Shown here: positions 9,024 through 18,305 of the stretch, piece after piece | Numbering within the stretch: position 1 is the first letter of the stretch | Layout: every line of letters begins with the position of its first letter | Source of the DNA: Hyphomicrobiales bacterium | GTDB taxonomy: Bacteria > Pseudomonadota > Alphaproteobacteria > Rhizobiales > Xanthobacteraceae | DNA length: 64,000 nucleotides | Assembly (NCBI GenBank): GCA_017305715.1 | Contig: JAFKKG010000015.1 | Coordinates: forward strand, 205,169-269,168 | Direction: 5' to 3' | Program-made: the position numbers and the translations under genes | Notes under the pieces: generated by a model | What the model was told of the DNA's origin: nothing | The model's input: only the letters and a program-made list of their open reading frames with translations | Databases searched by the model: none

Positions 9024-9140
9024 GGTCAGCTCCTGATTGGCGCGTTCACGCCCAAAGACAGTATGAAAACAAGCCCTTCGCTATCTTGAAACGATAATTG
9101 TGGCAATGGCAGGTTGCGACGGCGCGGGCGGGCCGCAGGC

Positions 9141-9620
9141 TCAATTTCGCTTGATCGAGGCGCCCAGCCGCGCCAGCGCGGCGCGCAATTCGTCATCTTC
9201 CACCGCGGACAGGGTTTTGGCGATCTCGGCCACGGCCTTCGGATCCGGTGCGCGGGATGGCTTTGGCCGGTCCCGGCGCGACAGCGGCGCCTGCCGCAGC
9301 GCCAGCTTGCCGACCGCGCTCCAGCCGAAGAAGCGGTTGACCCGCTCCAGGATGACGTCGGAGGAATGCTGGATTTCCAGCGCCATCGGGCCCTCCACCC
9401 GCAGGATCAGCGTCGCCGGCTCCTGCGGCTGGCCCTCGACCGGCCGCGGCCATTGCAGCTTCAGGGGCTCGGAATGAACAGCGATCTCGCGGCCTGCGAT
9501 CTCCGCCCAGCGCGTCACCAGCTCGCGCGCGGCAAACCCCTGCTTGGCATAGGCGTCGGAAAACACGTCGCCGAGCAGGACGGACAGCGGTTTTGCGGTG
9601 ATCGGGCCGGGTTTTGCCAT
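9141..9620 (-). CDS. DciA-like DUF721 protein
   Basis: A 159-residue protein of the DUF721 family. The N-terminal part (about residues 15-100) has the family core, with FAARELVTRWAEIAG and ATLILRVEGPMALEIQH, followed by a charged C-terminal tail. DciA, the characterised member, helps load or operate the replicative helicase DnaB in bacteria lacking DnaC; that role is carried over by family only. The ATG at 9620 (MAKPGP) is chosen because the upstream extension to 9689 reads through a palindromic repeat whose translation, MDGRDKPGHDD, is a known repeat artefact. It is divergent from mutY and followed by the DsbA-like gene. Confidence 0.85.
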   Translation of the reverse strand: MAKPGPITAKPLSVLLGDVFSDAYAKQGFAARELVTRWAEIAGREIAVHSEPLKLQWPRPVEGQPQEPATLILRVEGPMALEIQHSSDVILERVNRFFGWSAVGKLALRQAPLSRRDRPKPSRAPDPKAVAEIAKTLSAVEDDELRAALARLGASIKRN

Positions 9621-9659
9621 GGGCGGCTTATATAGCACCGCTGTGGGTCGCGTCACATC

Positions 9660-9746
9660 GTCATGACCGGGCTTGTCCCGGCCATCCACGTCTTGGAGCG
9701 CCTGGGAAGAAAGACGTGGATGTCCGCATCGAGCGCGGGCGTGACG
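9660..9746. repeat. Dispersed palindromic repeat, family B copy 1
   Basis: The element starts CGTCATGACCGGGCTTGTCC, continues CGGCCATCCACGTCTT and returns as AAGACGTGGATG, with a degenerate right end GGGCGTGACG. It occupies much of the dciA-mutY divergent gap, so promoters there must sit around or inside it. Copy 2 is at 19619-19708 and a half copy is at 46020-46050. Confidence 0.85.
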
Positions 9747-9783
9747 TGGAGAGATTGGCGGTCAGCCATTAGAGTGTCCTGGA

Positions 9784-10884
9784 ATGAGTTCATCCGCAGA
9801 TGCCAGGATCAGACGACGAGACGCGCCCGAGCCAACTCCGGCCCGCCCCGCGTTGCTGCTCGACTGGTACGACCGGCATCGCCGCGTGCTGCCGTGGCGG
9901 CCGCCGGCGGGGGAGCGCGCGGACCCGTACCGGGTCTGGCTGTCGGAAATCATGCTGCAGCAGACCGGCGTCAAAACGGTGGGGCCGTATTTCCTGAAGT
10001 TTGTGACGCGCTGGCCGGATGTCGCAGCGCTCGGCCGGGCCTCGCTCGACGATGTGCTGCGGATGTGGGCCGGGCTCGGCTATTATTCACGCGCGCGCAA
10101 TCTGCACGCCTGTGCGGTCGCGGTGCTGCACGACCATGGCGGCGTGTTTCCGGATACCGAGGAAGGCCTGCGCACGCTGCCGGGGATCGGGCCGTATACC
10201 GCCGCCGCCATCTCGGCGATCGCCTTCGACATCAGAACCATGCCGGTCGACGGCAATATCGAGCGGGTGACGTCGCGGCTGTTCGCAGTCGAGGAAGCAT
10301 TGCCGCAGGCGAAGCCGCTGATTCAGCAATTGGCGTCGACGTTGCTGGGTCCCTCTCGCGCCGGCGATAGTGCGCAAGCGCTGATGGACCTCGGCTCCTC
10401 GATCTGCACCCCGAAGAAACCGGCCTGCGCGCTATGTCCGCTGAACGATGATTGCCTCGCACACAGGCGCGGCGACCAGGAGACTTTTCCACGCAAGGCC
10501 CCGAAAAAATCAGGCACGCTGCGCCGGGGCGCGGCCTTCATCATCACGCGCGGCGACGAACTGCTGGTGCGTGCCCGCGCCGAAAAGGGCCTGCTCGGCG
10601 GCATGACCGAAGTGCCGGGTTCGGACTGGCTGGCCGGCCAGGACGACCAAGCGGCCTTGCAGCAGGCGCCTGCGCTCAGGGGCATTGCAAAATGGCATCG
10701 CAAGGCCGGCGTGGTCACGCATGTCTTCACGCATTTCCCGCTGGAGCTCGTGATCTACACCGCCAAGGTGGCGCCGCGGACGCGCGCGCCTGCTGGAATG
10801 CGCTGGGTGCCGATCGAAACGCTCGCCGGGGAAGCGCTGCCCAATGTGATGCGCAAGGCGATCGCGCACGGGTTGGATATTTAG
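9784..10884 (+). CDS. mutY: Adenine DNA glycosylase MutY
   Basis: A 366-residue A/G-specific adenine glycosylase that removes A paired with 8-oxoguanine. Catalytic Glu55 lies in SEIMLQQT and Asp156 in VDGNIER, and the helix-hairpin-helix LPGIGPYTAAA is at 132-142. The four iron-sulfur cysteines are C208, C215, C218 and C224, with the family spacing C-x6-C-x2-C-x5-C. The C-terminal third (about 240-366) is a NUDIX-like domain that recognises 8-oxoG. No residue is missing. It is divergent from dciA, with a family B repeat in the gap. The start matches the family length, with only a weak ribosome site. Confidence 0.96.
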   Translation: MSSSADARIRRRDAPEPTPARPALLLDWYDRHRRVLPWRPPAGERADPYRVWLSEIMLQQTGVKTVGPYFLKFVTRWPDVAALGRASLDDVLRMWAGLGYYSRARNLHACAVAVLHDHGGVFPDTEEGLRTLPGIGPYTAAAISAIAFDIRTMPVDGNIERVTSRLFAVEEALPQAKPLIQQLASTLLGPSRAGDSAQALMDLGSSICTPKKPACALCPLNDDCLAHRRGDQETFPRKAPKKSGTLRRGAAFIITRGDELLVRARAEKGLLGGMTEVPGSDWLAGQDDQAALQQAPALRGIAKWHRKAGVVTHVFTHFPLELVIYTAKVAPRTRAPAGMRWVPIETLAGEALPNVMRKAIAHGLDI

Positions 10885-10956
10885 GAAAGGATATTGGTCT
10901 GCTGACACCATGCTGGCAGCAGGCCTCCGCTAGAACTCGGCGATCAGGAGGTTTTC

Positions 10957-11382
10957 ATGATCGCCACCGCGCTCGACCGTCTCGCGCCGCCGCCATCCTC
11001 AAAACTGCTCGGCTGGCATCTGATCGATGCGCGCCCCGAACAAGGCTGGGTCCGGATCGGCTTCGACGGTCGCAAGGATTTCTGCAACCCGGCCGGCTTC
11101 GTCCAGGGCGGCATTCTCTCGGCGATGCTCGACGATACCATGGGGCCGGCGGTGTTCGTGATGACCGATGGAAAGCTCTACACCGCGACCATCAGCCTGA
11201 CCGTGAATTTTTTGGCGCCCGCCAAGCCGGGCAAGATGGTTGGTGAGGCGACCGTCACGCAGCTCGGCAGGACCGTCGCCTTTGTCGAGGGCAGGCTGAC
11301 GTCCGAAGACGGCACGGTGCTGGCAACGGCCAGCACAAGCGCGCGGCTGGTCGAGACCGCGAAGCTGTCAGGCAATCGCTAG
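10957..11382 (+). CDS. PaaI-family hot-dog thioesterase
   Basis: A 141-residue hot-dog fold thioesterase. The central helix with FVQGGILSAMLDDTMG (about 48-63) carries the Gly-Gly and the acidic residue used in PaaI/YbgC-like acyl-CoA hydrolysis. The later VNFLAPAKPGKM and FVEGRLTSEDGTVLATA segments are also typical. An ideal AGGAGG sits five bases before the ATG. It follows mutY by 72 bp on the same strand. Its stop overlaps the stop of the convergent flavin monooxygenase gene in a shared CTAG. The acyl-CoA substrate cannot be told from sequence. Confidence 0.88.
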   Translation: MIATALDRLAPPPSSKLLGWHLIDARPEQGWVRIGFDGRKDFCNPAGFVQGGILSAMLDDTMGPAVFVMTDGKLYTATISLTVNFLAPAKPGKMVGEATVTQLGRTVAFVEGRLTSEDGTVLATASTSARLVETAKLSGNR

Positions 11383-12644
11383 CGCCCGAGCTGCACGATC
11401 GGTGGCTTGGCGTTAAGGCCTTCGACCTGGAAGCCGGCGACGCGCTTGTAATTGGCGGCGATGTCTTCCAGCTCTTGCCGCGACAGGACATCGGTGACGA
11501 CACCAAAACCGTCGGGCGCGCGCTCCTCGACCATTTGCATCACCTGCTCGGGCCCGTTGCGCCGGTTGAGCATCACCAGATCAGTGGTGGCGGGCCGGCG
11601 CTCGGCCTCATAGGCCACGAGTGCGGCGTGGGTCGGGCCGTGCGCGAGAATTTCGCGGGTGATGACGCGGGCATCCAGGATCGCCTGCGAGGCGCCGTTG
11701 GAGCCGATCGGGTACATCGGATGCGCGGCGTCGCCCATCAAGGTGACCCGACCAAACGTCCATTGCGGGATCGGATCGCGGTCGACCAGCGGATATTCGT
11801 AGGCATGCGGGCAATCGCGGATCAGGCCGGGCACGTCGAGCCAGTCGAATGTCCAGTCCTTGAACCAGGGCAGGAATTCATCGAGGTTGGCGGTCCGGTT
11901 ATAATCCTCGCGCCGCCACTGATAGGTCGGCGGCATGTGCCGCTCGGCGACCCAGTTGATTTTGAACTTGCCTGACGCGTCAGGCGCCTTCGAAATCGGA
12001 TAGCAGACGAATTTGAGGATCTCATGGCCGGCCATGATCATGGTGCGGCCGGACAGGAAGGCGTCCGAATTGGTGATGCCGCGCCACAGGATGCGGCCAT
12101 TCCAGATCGGCGGTCCTTCCTTTGGATAAAGCTTTTCGCGGACCGCCGAATGGATGCCGTCGGCCGCGATCAGCAACACGCCGTCATGGTGGCCGACGGA
12201 TTTTCCGGTCGCCTTGTCGATGAATTCGGCGCGTACGCCGCCATCCGTCTCGGTCCAGCCGGTGAGGTGGTGGCTGGTCAGGATGTTGTCTTTGCCGAGC
12301 CGCTCGGTCGCGGCATCGAGCAGGATCTGCTGCAGCGTGCCGCGGTGGATCGAGAATTGCGGCCATTTGTACCCGGCCTCGACGCCGCGCGGCTCGCTCC
12401 AGATCGGCTTGCCGTGTTTCGAAAAATACGCCAGTTCCTGGGTGCGCACGGCGGCGGCATCGAGCCGGTCGTTCAGGCCGAGTTCGATCAGTTCGCGTAC
12501 CGCATGCGGCAGCACATTGATGCCGACGCCGAGCGGCCGCAGTTCCGGCACGCTCTCGAAGACCCGTGCGGGAACGCCGATCTGGTGCAGGCTGAGCGCC
12601 AGCGTCAGTCCGCCGATGCCGCCGCCGGCGATGAGTACGGTCAT
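11379..12644 (-). CDS. FAD-dependent monooxygenase, PhzS/UbiH-like
   Basis: A 421-residue class A flavoprotein monooxygenase. The N-terminal Rossmann motif IAGGGIGGLTLALSLHQIG (about 4-22) binds FAD, and the second FAD motif GDAAHPMYPIGSNGASQAILDA lies near residue 300. It resembles the PhzS-like group annotated as flavin-dependent oxidoreductase, which hydroxylates aromatic substrates with NAD(P)H and O2; the substrate here is unknown. The start at 12644 gives the family's MTVLIAGGGIGG N-terminus; the longer open frame to 13406 runs over the opposite-strand GST gene and is rejected. It is divergent from that GST, with 135 bp between starts, so co-regulation is possible. Confidence 0.9.
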   Translation of the reverse strand: MTVLIAGGGIGGLTLALSLHQIGVPARVFESVPELRPLGVGINVLPHAVRELIELGLNDRLDAAAVRTQELAYFSKHGKPIWSEPRGVEAGYKWPQFSIHRGTLQQILLDAATERLGKDNILTSHHLTGWTETDGGVRAEFIDKATGKSVGHHDGVLLIAADGIHSAVREKLYPKEGPPIWNGRILWRGITNSDAFLSGRTMIMAGHEILKFVCYPISKAPDASGKFKINWVAERHMPPTYQWRREDYNRTANLDEFLPWFKDWTFDWLDVPGLIRDCPHAYEYPLVDRDPIPQWTFGRVTLMGDAAHPMYPIGSNGASQAILDARVITREILAHGPTHAALVAYEAERRPATTDLVMLNRRNGPEQVMQMVEERAPDGFGVVTDVLSRQELEDIAANYKRVAGFQVEGLNAKPPIVQLGR

Positions 12645-12779
12645 GTCCAGGCCCCTGTTTCTCCCGGGCGTCATGACATGGGCGGTAGGCGGTGGGCAAC
12701 TGCGAAAAGGGAACGCCGGCCAAGGATGGACGGCGCGAGACCTTCCCGTTAACGTCAGGCTTTCTCCGAGAGGTTCAAC

Positions 12780-13400
12780 ATGCTCAAGCTCTACTTTGCT
12801 CCCGGCACCTGCGCGCTCGCTTCCCACATCGCCCTGGCCGAGTCCGGCGCCGACTACACCGTCGAGCGGATCGACTTCAAGACCAACCAGCAGCAAAGCC
12901 CGGAATACCTGGCCATCAACCCGAAGGGCCGCGTGCCGGCGCTGGTTACCGATCGCGGCGTCCTGACCGAGAACCCGGCGATGCTGGCTTACATCGCGCA
13001 GAGCTTCCCCCAAGCGAAGTTGGCGCCGCTCGATGACCCCTATGCGTTCGCCCAGGTGCAGTCGATCAACAGCTATTTGTCTTCGACGGTACATGTGGCG
13101 CATTCCCACAAGGGGCGCGGCTACCGTTGGGCGACGGAAGAATCCTCCTTTGCCGACATGAAGAAGACGCTTCCGAAAAGCATGGGCGCGGTCTTTGCGT
13201 TGCTTGAGCAGAACATGTTCAAGGGCCCATGGATGATGGGCGAGACCTACACGATCTGCGATCCCTATCTGTTCACGCTCACGGGATGGCTGGAAGGTGA
13301 CGGCGTCGACATCGCGACGCTGCCGAAGGTCGCCGACCATTTCAAGCGCATGAAGGACCGCCCGGCGGTGCAGAAGGCGCTGGCGGAAGAGAAGGTTTGA
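12780..13400 (+). CDS. Glutathione S-transferase family protein
   Basis: A 206-residue GST. The N-terminal thioredoxin-like domain (about 1-80) has LYFAPGTCALASHIAL, with Ser/Cys near the beta-class catalytic position Cys10 (here in GTCALAS), the cis-Pro loop KGRVPALVT and the glutathione-binding TENPAMLAYIA. The all-helical C-terminal domain follows (about 90-206). The layout fits beta-class bacterial GSTs, which detoxify electrophiles. GAGAGG lies six bases before the ATG. The gene is divergent from the aromatic monooxygenase, so the two may act on related compounds (inference). A family C repeat follows within 15 bp of the stop. Confidence 0.9.
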   Translation: MLKLYFAPGTCALASHIALAESGADYTVERIDFKTNQQQSPEYLAINPKGRVPALVTDRGVLTENPAMLAYIAQSFPQAKLAPLDDPYAFAQVQSINSYLSSTVHVAHSHKGRGYRWATEESSFADMKKTLPKSMGAVFALLEQNMFKGPWMMGETYTICDPYLFTLTGWLEGDGVDIATLPKVADHFKRMKDRPAVQKALAEEKV

Positions 13401-13410
13401 GCACAAATTG

Positions 13411-13537
13411 CGTCGTCCCGGCCTTGAGCCGGGACCTATACGCCGCGGCTTGTGTTGCTGAAAAAGGAAGATAACGACCGGCGTGCAAAAATAATTTCCA
13501 CTGGTGGTTATGGGTCCCGGCGCAAGGCCGGGACGAC
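13411..13537. repeat. Dispersed inverted repeat, family C copy 2
   Basis: This carries the same arms and core as the 3397-3518 copy: GTCGTCCCGGCCTTGAGCCG, then TATACGCCGCGGC, a variable A-rich middle, and CTGGTGGTTATGGGTCCCGG ending GGACGAC. It sits between two convergent genes (GST and LysR), where its hairpin arms could serve as a two-way transcription end. Confidence 0.88.
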
Positions 13538-13550
13538 ACCAGTGAGATCC

Positions 13551-14474
13551 CTAAGCCACCTTCTTCCGATCCCGCTCCATCTCACGTCCGATACCCAGCA
13601 TGATGCTGCGCAGCCAGATCGAGCCGGGGTCCATCTGTGCGCGGGTCGGGTAGAACATGAATTGCTCGTCGATCCCGGGGTCGAACGGCGGGGTGATGGT
13701 CACGAGCGACAGTTGCCGGGACAGCGCGCCGATCAGGCGGCGTGGCACGAAGGCGACGAGATCGGTCCGCGCCGTGACGTGCAGCGCCTCGATATAGCCG
13801 GGCACGACAAGCGCGATCTTGCGTTCGATGCCCTTGGGCCGCAGCCACATGTCGATCAAGTCCTCGCTCTGGCCGCGGATCACCACGGCGACATGCCGCG
13901 CGTCGAGAAAGCCGTCGCGCTTCCTCAGTCTGGCGGCGGCGGGATGGCCGCGCCGCACCGCCAGCGCGTCGTCGTCGGTATAGAGGAGCTGGCGGTGGAA
14001 ACCGCGGAAGGCATCGCCGATCGAGATCACGAGATCGAGGGTGCGGGCGAATTCGGCGGTCAGGATCGCAGAACTCCGCCACGGCACCACGTCGATGCGG
14101 ACGTTCGGTGCAGCCTTGGTGATCTTTGCCATCAGCGGCGGCATCAGCAGTTCGACGGCGAGGTCCGGCATCATCAGGCGAAACTGCCGTTCGCTGCGCG
14201 CGGCGTCGAAATCGTCCGGGATGAACAGTCCGCGTACCTGGTCGAGCGTCTGCGCCAGCGGGCCGCGTAGCGCGAGCGCCCGCGGCGTCAGCTCCATGCG
14301 GGCGCCGTTGCGCACCAGCAGCGGATCGCCGATCAGCTCGCGCAGCCGCTGCAGCGCGTGGCTGGCGGCCGGCTGCGACAGTCCGATCCGCATCGCCGCC
14401 CGGCTGACATTGCCTTCCAGCAGCAGCGCGTCGAGCGCGACCAGCAGATTGAGGTCAAGCGATTTCAAATTCAT
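13551..14474 (-). CDS. LysR-family transcriptional regulator
   Basis: A 307-residue LysR-type regulator. The winged helix-turn-helix (about 5-65) reads LDLNLLVALDALLLEGNVSRAAMRIGLSQPAASHALQRLRE, followed by the effector-binding domain (about 95-300). The sequence resembles the NodD/LinR/SyrM-like group. The start at 14474 gives the normal N-terminus (MNLKSLDLNLL); an in-frame ATG at 14492 adds six residues. The start codon lies inside a palindrome (14469-14483) that overlaps a second one, which suggests autoregulation. It is divergent from an NTF2-like/RidA pair that is probably its target. The inducer is unknown. Confidence 0.92.
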   Translation of the reverse strand: MNLKSLDLNLLVALDALLLEGNVSRAAMRIGLSQPAASHALQRLRELIGDPLLVRNGARMELTPRALALRGPLAQTLDQVRGLFIPDDFDAARSERQFRLMMPDLAVELLMPPLMAKITKAAPNVRIDVVPWRSSAILTAEFARTLDLVISIGDAFRGFHRQLLYTDDDALAVRRGHPAAARLRKRDGFLDARHVAVVIRGQSEDLIDMWLRPKGIERKIALVVPGYIEALHVTARTDLVAFVPRRLIGALSRQLSLVTITPPFDPGIDEQFMFYPTRAQMDPGSIWLRSIMLGIGREMERDRKKVA

Positions 14475-14497
14475 TGAATGAATATATATCATATTCA
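14469..14497. promoter_or_regulatory. Overlapping palindromes at the lysR start (likely LysR operator)
   Basis: ATTCATTGAATGAAT (14469-14483) is a perfect 7-1-7 palindrome. TGAATAT-N5-ATATTCA (14479-14497) is a perfect 7-bp inverted repeat that overlaps it. The region is strongly AT-rich in GC-rich surroundings and covers the lysR start codon. The size and symmetry suit a LysR dimer site; binding is inferred. Confidence 0.55.
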
Positions 14498-14530
14498 CTA
14501 TCGATTGGAAGAATGCCGCGCGGCGCGCGA

Positions 14531-14550
14531 TGATCTGAAACATCAGATCA
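14531..14550. promoter_or_regulatory. Second palindrome before the NTF2-like gene
   Basis: TGATCTGA-AACA-TCAGATCA is a perfect 8-bp inverted repeat ending two bases before the AGGAG ribosome site of the NTF2-like gene. It could be a second operator or an RNA hairpin acting on translation of that gene. Confidence 0.5.
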
Positions 14551-14565
14551 CAGGAGAAGCCGCCG

Positions 14566-14991
14566 ATGAGCGCCGCCGCCAACAAGAAACTGATGGAGAC
14601 CATCTTCGCCGGCGCCGCGGCCGGCGACCGTAGTTCGTTCGTCGATGCCCTGGCCGACGACGTCACGATGACCGTGACCGGCCAGTATTCCTGGTCGCAG
14701 ACCTTTCACGGCAAGGAATCCGTGCTTCGCGACCTCCACGGCTATGTTTCTTCGCTGCTCAAGCACCGCCGCACCGTACCGCTCCGGATCATCGCCGATG
14801 ACGAATGGGTCGCGGTGGAGGCGCGCGGCGACATGGTGACCCACGCCGGCGAGCGCTACGACAATCATTATTGTCTGATCTACCGGATCGAGGACGGCAA
14901 AATCCGCGAGATTCGCGAGTACAATGACTCGGCCCTATGCGAGCGGGTTCTGGGGCCGTTTCCGCAATCGCGGAAGCTTGCAGCGGGCTGA
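14566..14991 (+). CDS. NTF2-like (SnoaL-type) protein
   Basis: A 141-residue protein with the cone-shaped NTF2/SnoaL-like pattern: an N-terminal helix (ANKKLMETIFAGAAAGD), DDVTMTVTGQYSWSQTFHGKESV, then strands ending with YRIEDGKIREIREYNDSALCERVL. Members are small isomerases, dehydratases or ligand-binding proteins, and sequence alone does not tell which. AGGAG lies nine bases before the ATG. It is divergent from the LysR gene across three palindromes, and a RidA gene follows 86 bp downstream, so the two are probably one operon under LysR control. Confidence 0.85.
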   Translation: MSAAANKKLMETIFAGAAAGDRSSFVDALADDVTMTVTGQYSWSQTFHGKESVLRDLHGYVSSLLKHRRTVPLRIIADDEWVAVEARGDMVTHAGERYDNHYCLIYRIEDGKIREIREYNDSALCERVLGPFPQSRKLAAG

Positions 14992-15077
14992 AGCAGGCAC
15001 GATATCGTGGGATGCCGGACGGAGGTGGCCGACGCGATCGGCCGCCCGTTCCGGCTGACAATGAAAGGGAGGCTGTC

Positions 15078-15479
15078 ATGACCAAGGAAATCTTCAGCCC
15101 GGCCACGCTGCCGCCGCCGACCGGCTATTCGCACGTCGCCAAGGTGAACAGGGGCACGCTGATCTATATCGCCGGTCAGGTATCGGCCGACGCATCCGGC
15201 AAGCTGGTCGGCGAGGGGAATTTCGAGGCGCAGGTCGAGCAGGTATTCAGGAATCTCAAGCTTGCGCTGGAAGCGGCCGGCGCCACCATGACCGATATTG
15301 TCAAGCTCAACACCTATCTCGTGGCCGAGGTCAGCCAGGACGATCTTCCAAAGATGCGGACGATCCGCGACCGCTACCTGAACACGGAAAAGCCGCCGGC
15401 AAGCACACTCGTCGTCGTCAGCCGCCTGGCGCGGCAGGGCTGGCTGATCGAGATCGAAGTCGTCGCGGCGATCGATTAG
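15078..15479 (+). CDS. RidA family (YjgF/YER057c/UK114) protein
   Basis: A 133-residue RidA-fold protein. It has the recognisable IYIAGQVSADASGKLVGEGNFEAQVEQVFRNLKLALEAAGA and PPASTLVVVSRLARQGWLIEIEVVA segments. In RidA proper, a conserved Arg near residue 105 binds the carboxylate of reactive enamine or imine intermediates; here the candidate is the Arg in VSRLARQG, which is offset, so it may belong to a non-RidA-1 subgroup. GGGAGG lies five bases before the ATG at 15078; the frame upstream overlaps the previous gene and is not used. Context suggests catabolism of an amine or amino compound under LysR control. Confidence 0.88.
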   Translation: MTKEIFSPATLPPPTGYSHVAKVNRGTLIYIAGQVSADASGKLVGEGNFEAQVEQVFRNLKLALEAAGATMTDIVKLNTYLVAEVSQDDLPKMRTIRDRYLNTEKPPASTLVVVSRLARQGWLIEIEVVAAID

Positions 15480-15524
15480 GGCAGGATGACATTTGGTTGA
15501 ATCGTTGGCTCCGGGGCTCAGTTT

Positions 15525-15647
15525 CACCTCTCCCCAGCGGGGAGAGGTCGATTTGCTAGCAAATCGGGTGAGGGGCGCTGCTTCGAACGAGAGACCGTAA
15601 TCCCTCACCCGGCGCTGCGCGCCGACCTCTCCCGATGGGAGAGGTGG
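15525..15647. repeat. Dispersed repeat, family D copy 2
   Basis: CACCTCTCCCCAGCGGGGAG opens the element, followed by GATTTGCTAGCAAATC (a palindrome), GGGTGAGGGGCG, TCCCTCACCCGGCGCTGCGC and a closing ACCTCTCCCGATGGGAGAGGT. It shares its plan with 4503-4640. It lies between the convergent ridA and GST genes. Confidence 0.87.
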
Positions 15648-15701
15648 AATTCCCGATGCTGTTCCAACTCAACCTAAAGTCATCAGGCGCTGGAAACGAA
15701 T

Positions 15702-15721
15702 CGGCGCCCGTAAGGGCGCCG
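15702..15721 (-). terminator. Hairpin terminator after the GST gene
   Basis: CGGCGCCC-GTAA-GGGCGCCG is a perfect 8-bp GC-rich stem with a four-base loop, 22 bp past the stop of the leftward GST gene. On the reverse strand it is followed by ATTCGTTTCC, a weak T-rich tail, so intrinsic termination is likely but not certain. Confidence 0.6.
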
Positions 15722-15743
15722 TCCTGTTCCACCGTCGGGACGC

Positions 15744-16436
15744 TTACGCCGCCTTGGTCTTGAGATGGCGGAACATGTTGCTGCGCGCCTCGTCGTCCAT
15801 CTCGGCCTTGAAGGTGAACCTGTCTTTCAGCGCGATGGCCTTGGCCGCCGCCGGCCGCGCCGAAATCTCGTCGACCAGGCGCTTGACGTTGGGATATTTC
15901 GCGGCGGCGTCCTCGCTCATCACGAAGGCCGCCATCCGGGCCCAGCCCCACAATGCCATGTCGACGATGGTGTAGGTGTCGCCGACCATGTACTTCTTGC
16001 CGGCGAGGTGATCATTCAGCACCGCGTAGTGCCGCTGCGCCTCGAACTGGTAGCGGTTGTGGGAATAGTCGTGATTCTGGTCCTTTGGCGCAAAATGCTT
16101 GAAGTGCACCGCCTGGCCCGAATAGGGCCCGATGCCGGTTGCGACGAACATCAGCCACGAGAGCATCTGGGCGCGGTTCTGCGGCGTGTTTGACGGCATG
16201 AACTTGCCGGTCTTTTCGCCGAGATAGAGCAGGATGGCGTTGGAGTCGAACACCAGCACGCCGTCGTCGTCGATCGCCGGCACCTTGGCGTTGGGATTGA
16301 TCTTCAAAAATTCCGGCTTGAACTGGTCGCCCTTGCGGGTGTCGACCGCGATCGGCACGAACGGTTGGCCCAGTTCCTCGAGGAACAGCGCGACCTTGGT
16401 CGGATTGGGCGATCCGTTGAAATAGAATTTGAGCAT
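15744..16436 (-). CDS. Glutathione S-transferase, Ure2p/YfcG-like
   Basis: A 230-residue GST. The N-terminal thioredoxin-like domain has LKFYFNGSPNPTKVALFLEELG, the cis-Pro motif NAKVPAIDDDG and VFDSNAILLYLGEKTGKF. The helical C-terminal domain contains GIGPYSGQAVHFKHFAP and the QFEAQRHYAVLNDHL helix typical of the nu-class YfcG/Ure2-like enzymes. These often show disulfide reductase or peroxidase activity with glutathione. It is full length. A hairpin terminator follows its stop. Substrate is not predictable. Confidence 0.9.
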   Translation of the reverse strand: MLKFYFNGSPNPTKVALFLEELGQPFVPIAVDTRKGDQFKPEFLKINPNAKVPAIDDDGVLVFDSNAILLYLGEKTGKFMPSNTPQNRAQMLSWLMFVATGIGPYSGQAVHFKHFAPKDQNHDYSHNRYQFEAQRHYAVLNDHLAGKKYMVGDTYTIVDMALWGWARMAAFVMSEDAAAKYPNVKRLVDEISARPAAAKAIALKDRFTFKAEMDDEARSNMFRHLKTKAA

Positions 16437-16652
16437 TTTTGGAGAACTCCCTTTGCTTCTTGCCTGTCAGGAAAACACGCTGAACGCGCGACGGCGCGCG
16501 CTTGCGGGATCGGGCGCGGGTGACCCTACCGCAAGGCGGCATGTCCATGCACAAATTTCTGCAAGCGGCGCAATCGGGCAGCAGCGCCATCGAGAACGGG
16601 CTCAACTGGACGGGTTCGTGATGGGGGGCCGTAGACGCCGCCCATCGGCCGT

Positions 16653-16979
16653 TCAGCCGAGGTAGTAGAAGCCCACCAGGCCCACGGCGATCAATCCGGC
16701 GCCAGCCAGGTCGACCAGGGTCGCGAAGCGGGTGGCCGAATGCAGCGTTGACGCCTGCAGATTCCGTTCGGACTGGCGCGTATAGCCGTGGACGATGATC
16801 TGCTGATTGAAATCGCTGTTCGCCTCCAGCCGTTCGGTCAGGCCGACGCAAATCAGGAGAACGCCCAGGATGACAATCCCGGGAAAGCCCAGCAGGCTGA
16901 ACAACAGCATCGGGGGTACGCCGATCAGGAAGATCGGCAGCAGCGGCAACACCAGTAACGAATCGGATTGGGAGCGCAT
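16653..16979 (-). CDS. Small membrane protein of unknown function
   Basis: A 108-residue protein with two strongly hydrophobic N-terminal stretches (about residues 7-22 and 25-45, LLVLPLLPIFLIGVPPMLLFSLLG) and a C-terminal hydrophobic helix (about 88-106). A soluble charged part lies between them, so it is an inner-membrane protein with two or three passes. I do not recognise a family. The ATG at 16979 is chosen over a TTG seven codons upstream. It lies between the GST and ccrM genes on the same strand with large gaps, so it is probably its own transcription unit. Confidence 0.65.
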   Translation of the reverse strand: MRSQSDSLLVLPLLPIFLIGVPPMLLFSLLGFPGIVILGVLLICVGLTERLEANSDFNQQIIVHGYTRQSERNLQASTLHSATRFATLVDLAGAGLIAVGLVGFYYLG

Positions 16980-17152
16980 CGGACAGCTCGTTGGCCGCAA
17001 ATGACGGCCCCGTTATCGGATTAAGGAAGCGCCTGATATAGTAGTGAAACAAGGCGAAATGGAGCTCGGCAGCCTGCAGAAATCGCAGGGCTGCCATCTT
17101 GCCGGCGCCGCGACAATGTCGCACGTCCGCGAATAACCGCGAAACGGCGGCG

Positions 17153-18305
<1,153 letters not shown>

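Noticed and set aside
9621-9689. Upstream extension of the DciA-like gene
   Set aside because: It reads through a family B repeat and yields the repeat artefact MDGRDKPGHDD; the ATG at 9620 is better.
12645-13406. Upstream extension of the flavin monooxygenase
   Set aside because: The frame runs antisense over the GST gene; the motif IAGGGIGG starts only after 12644.
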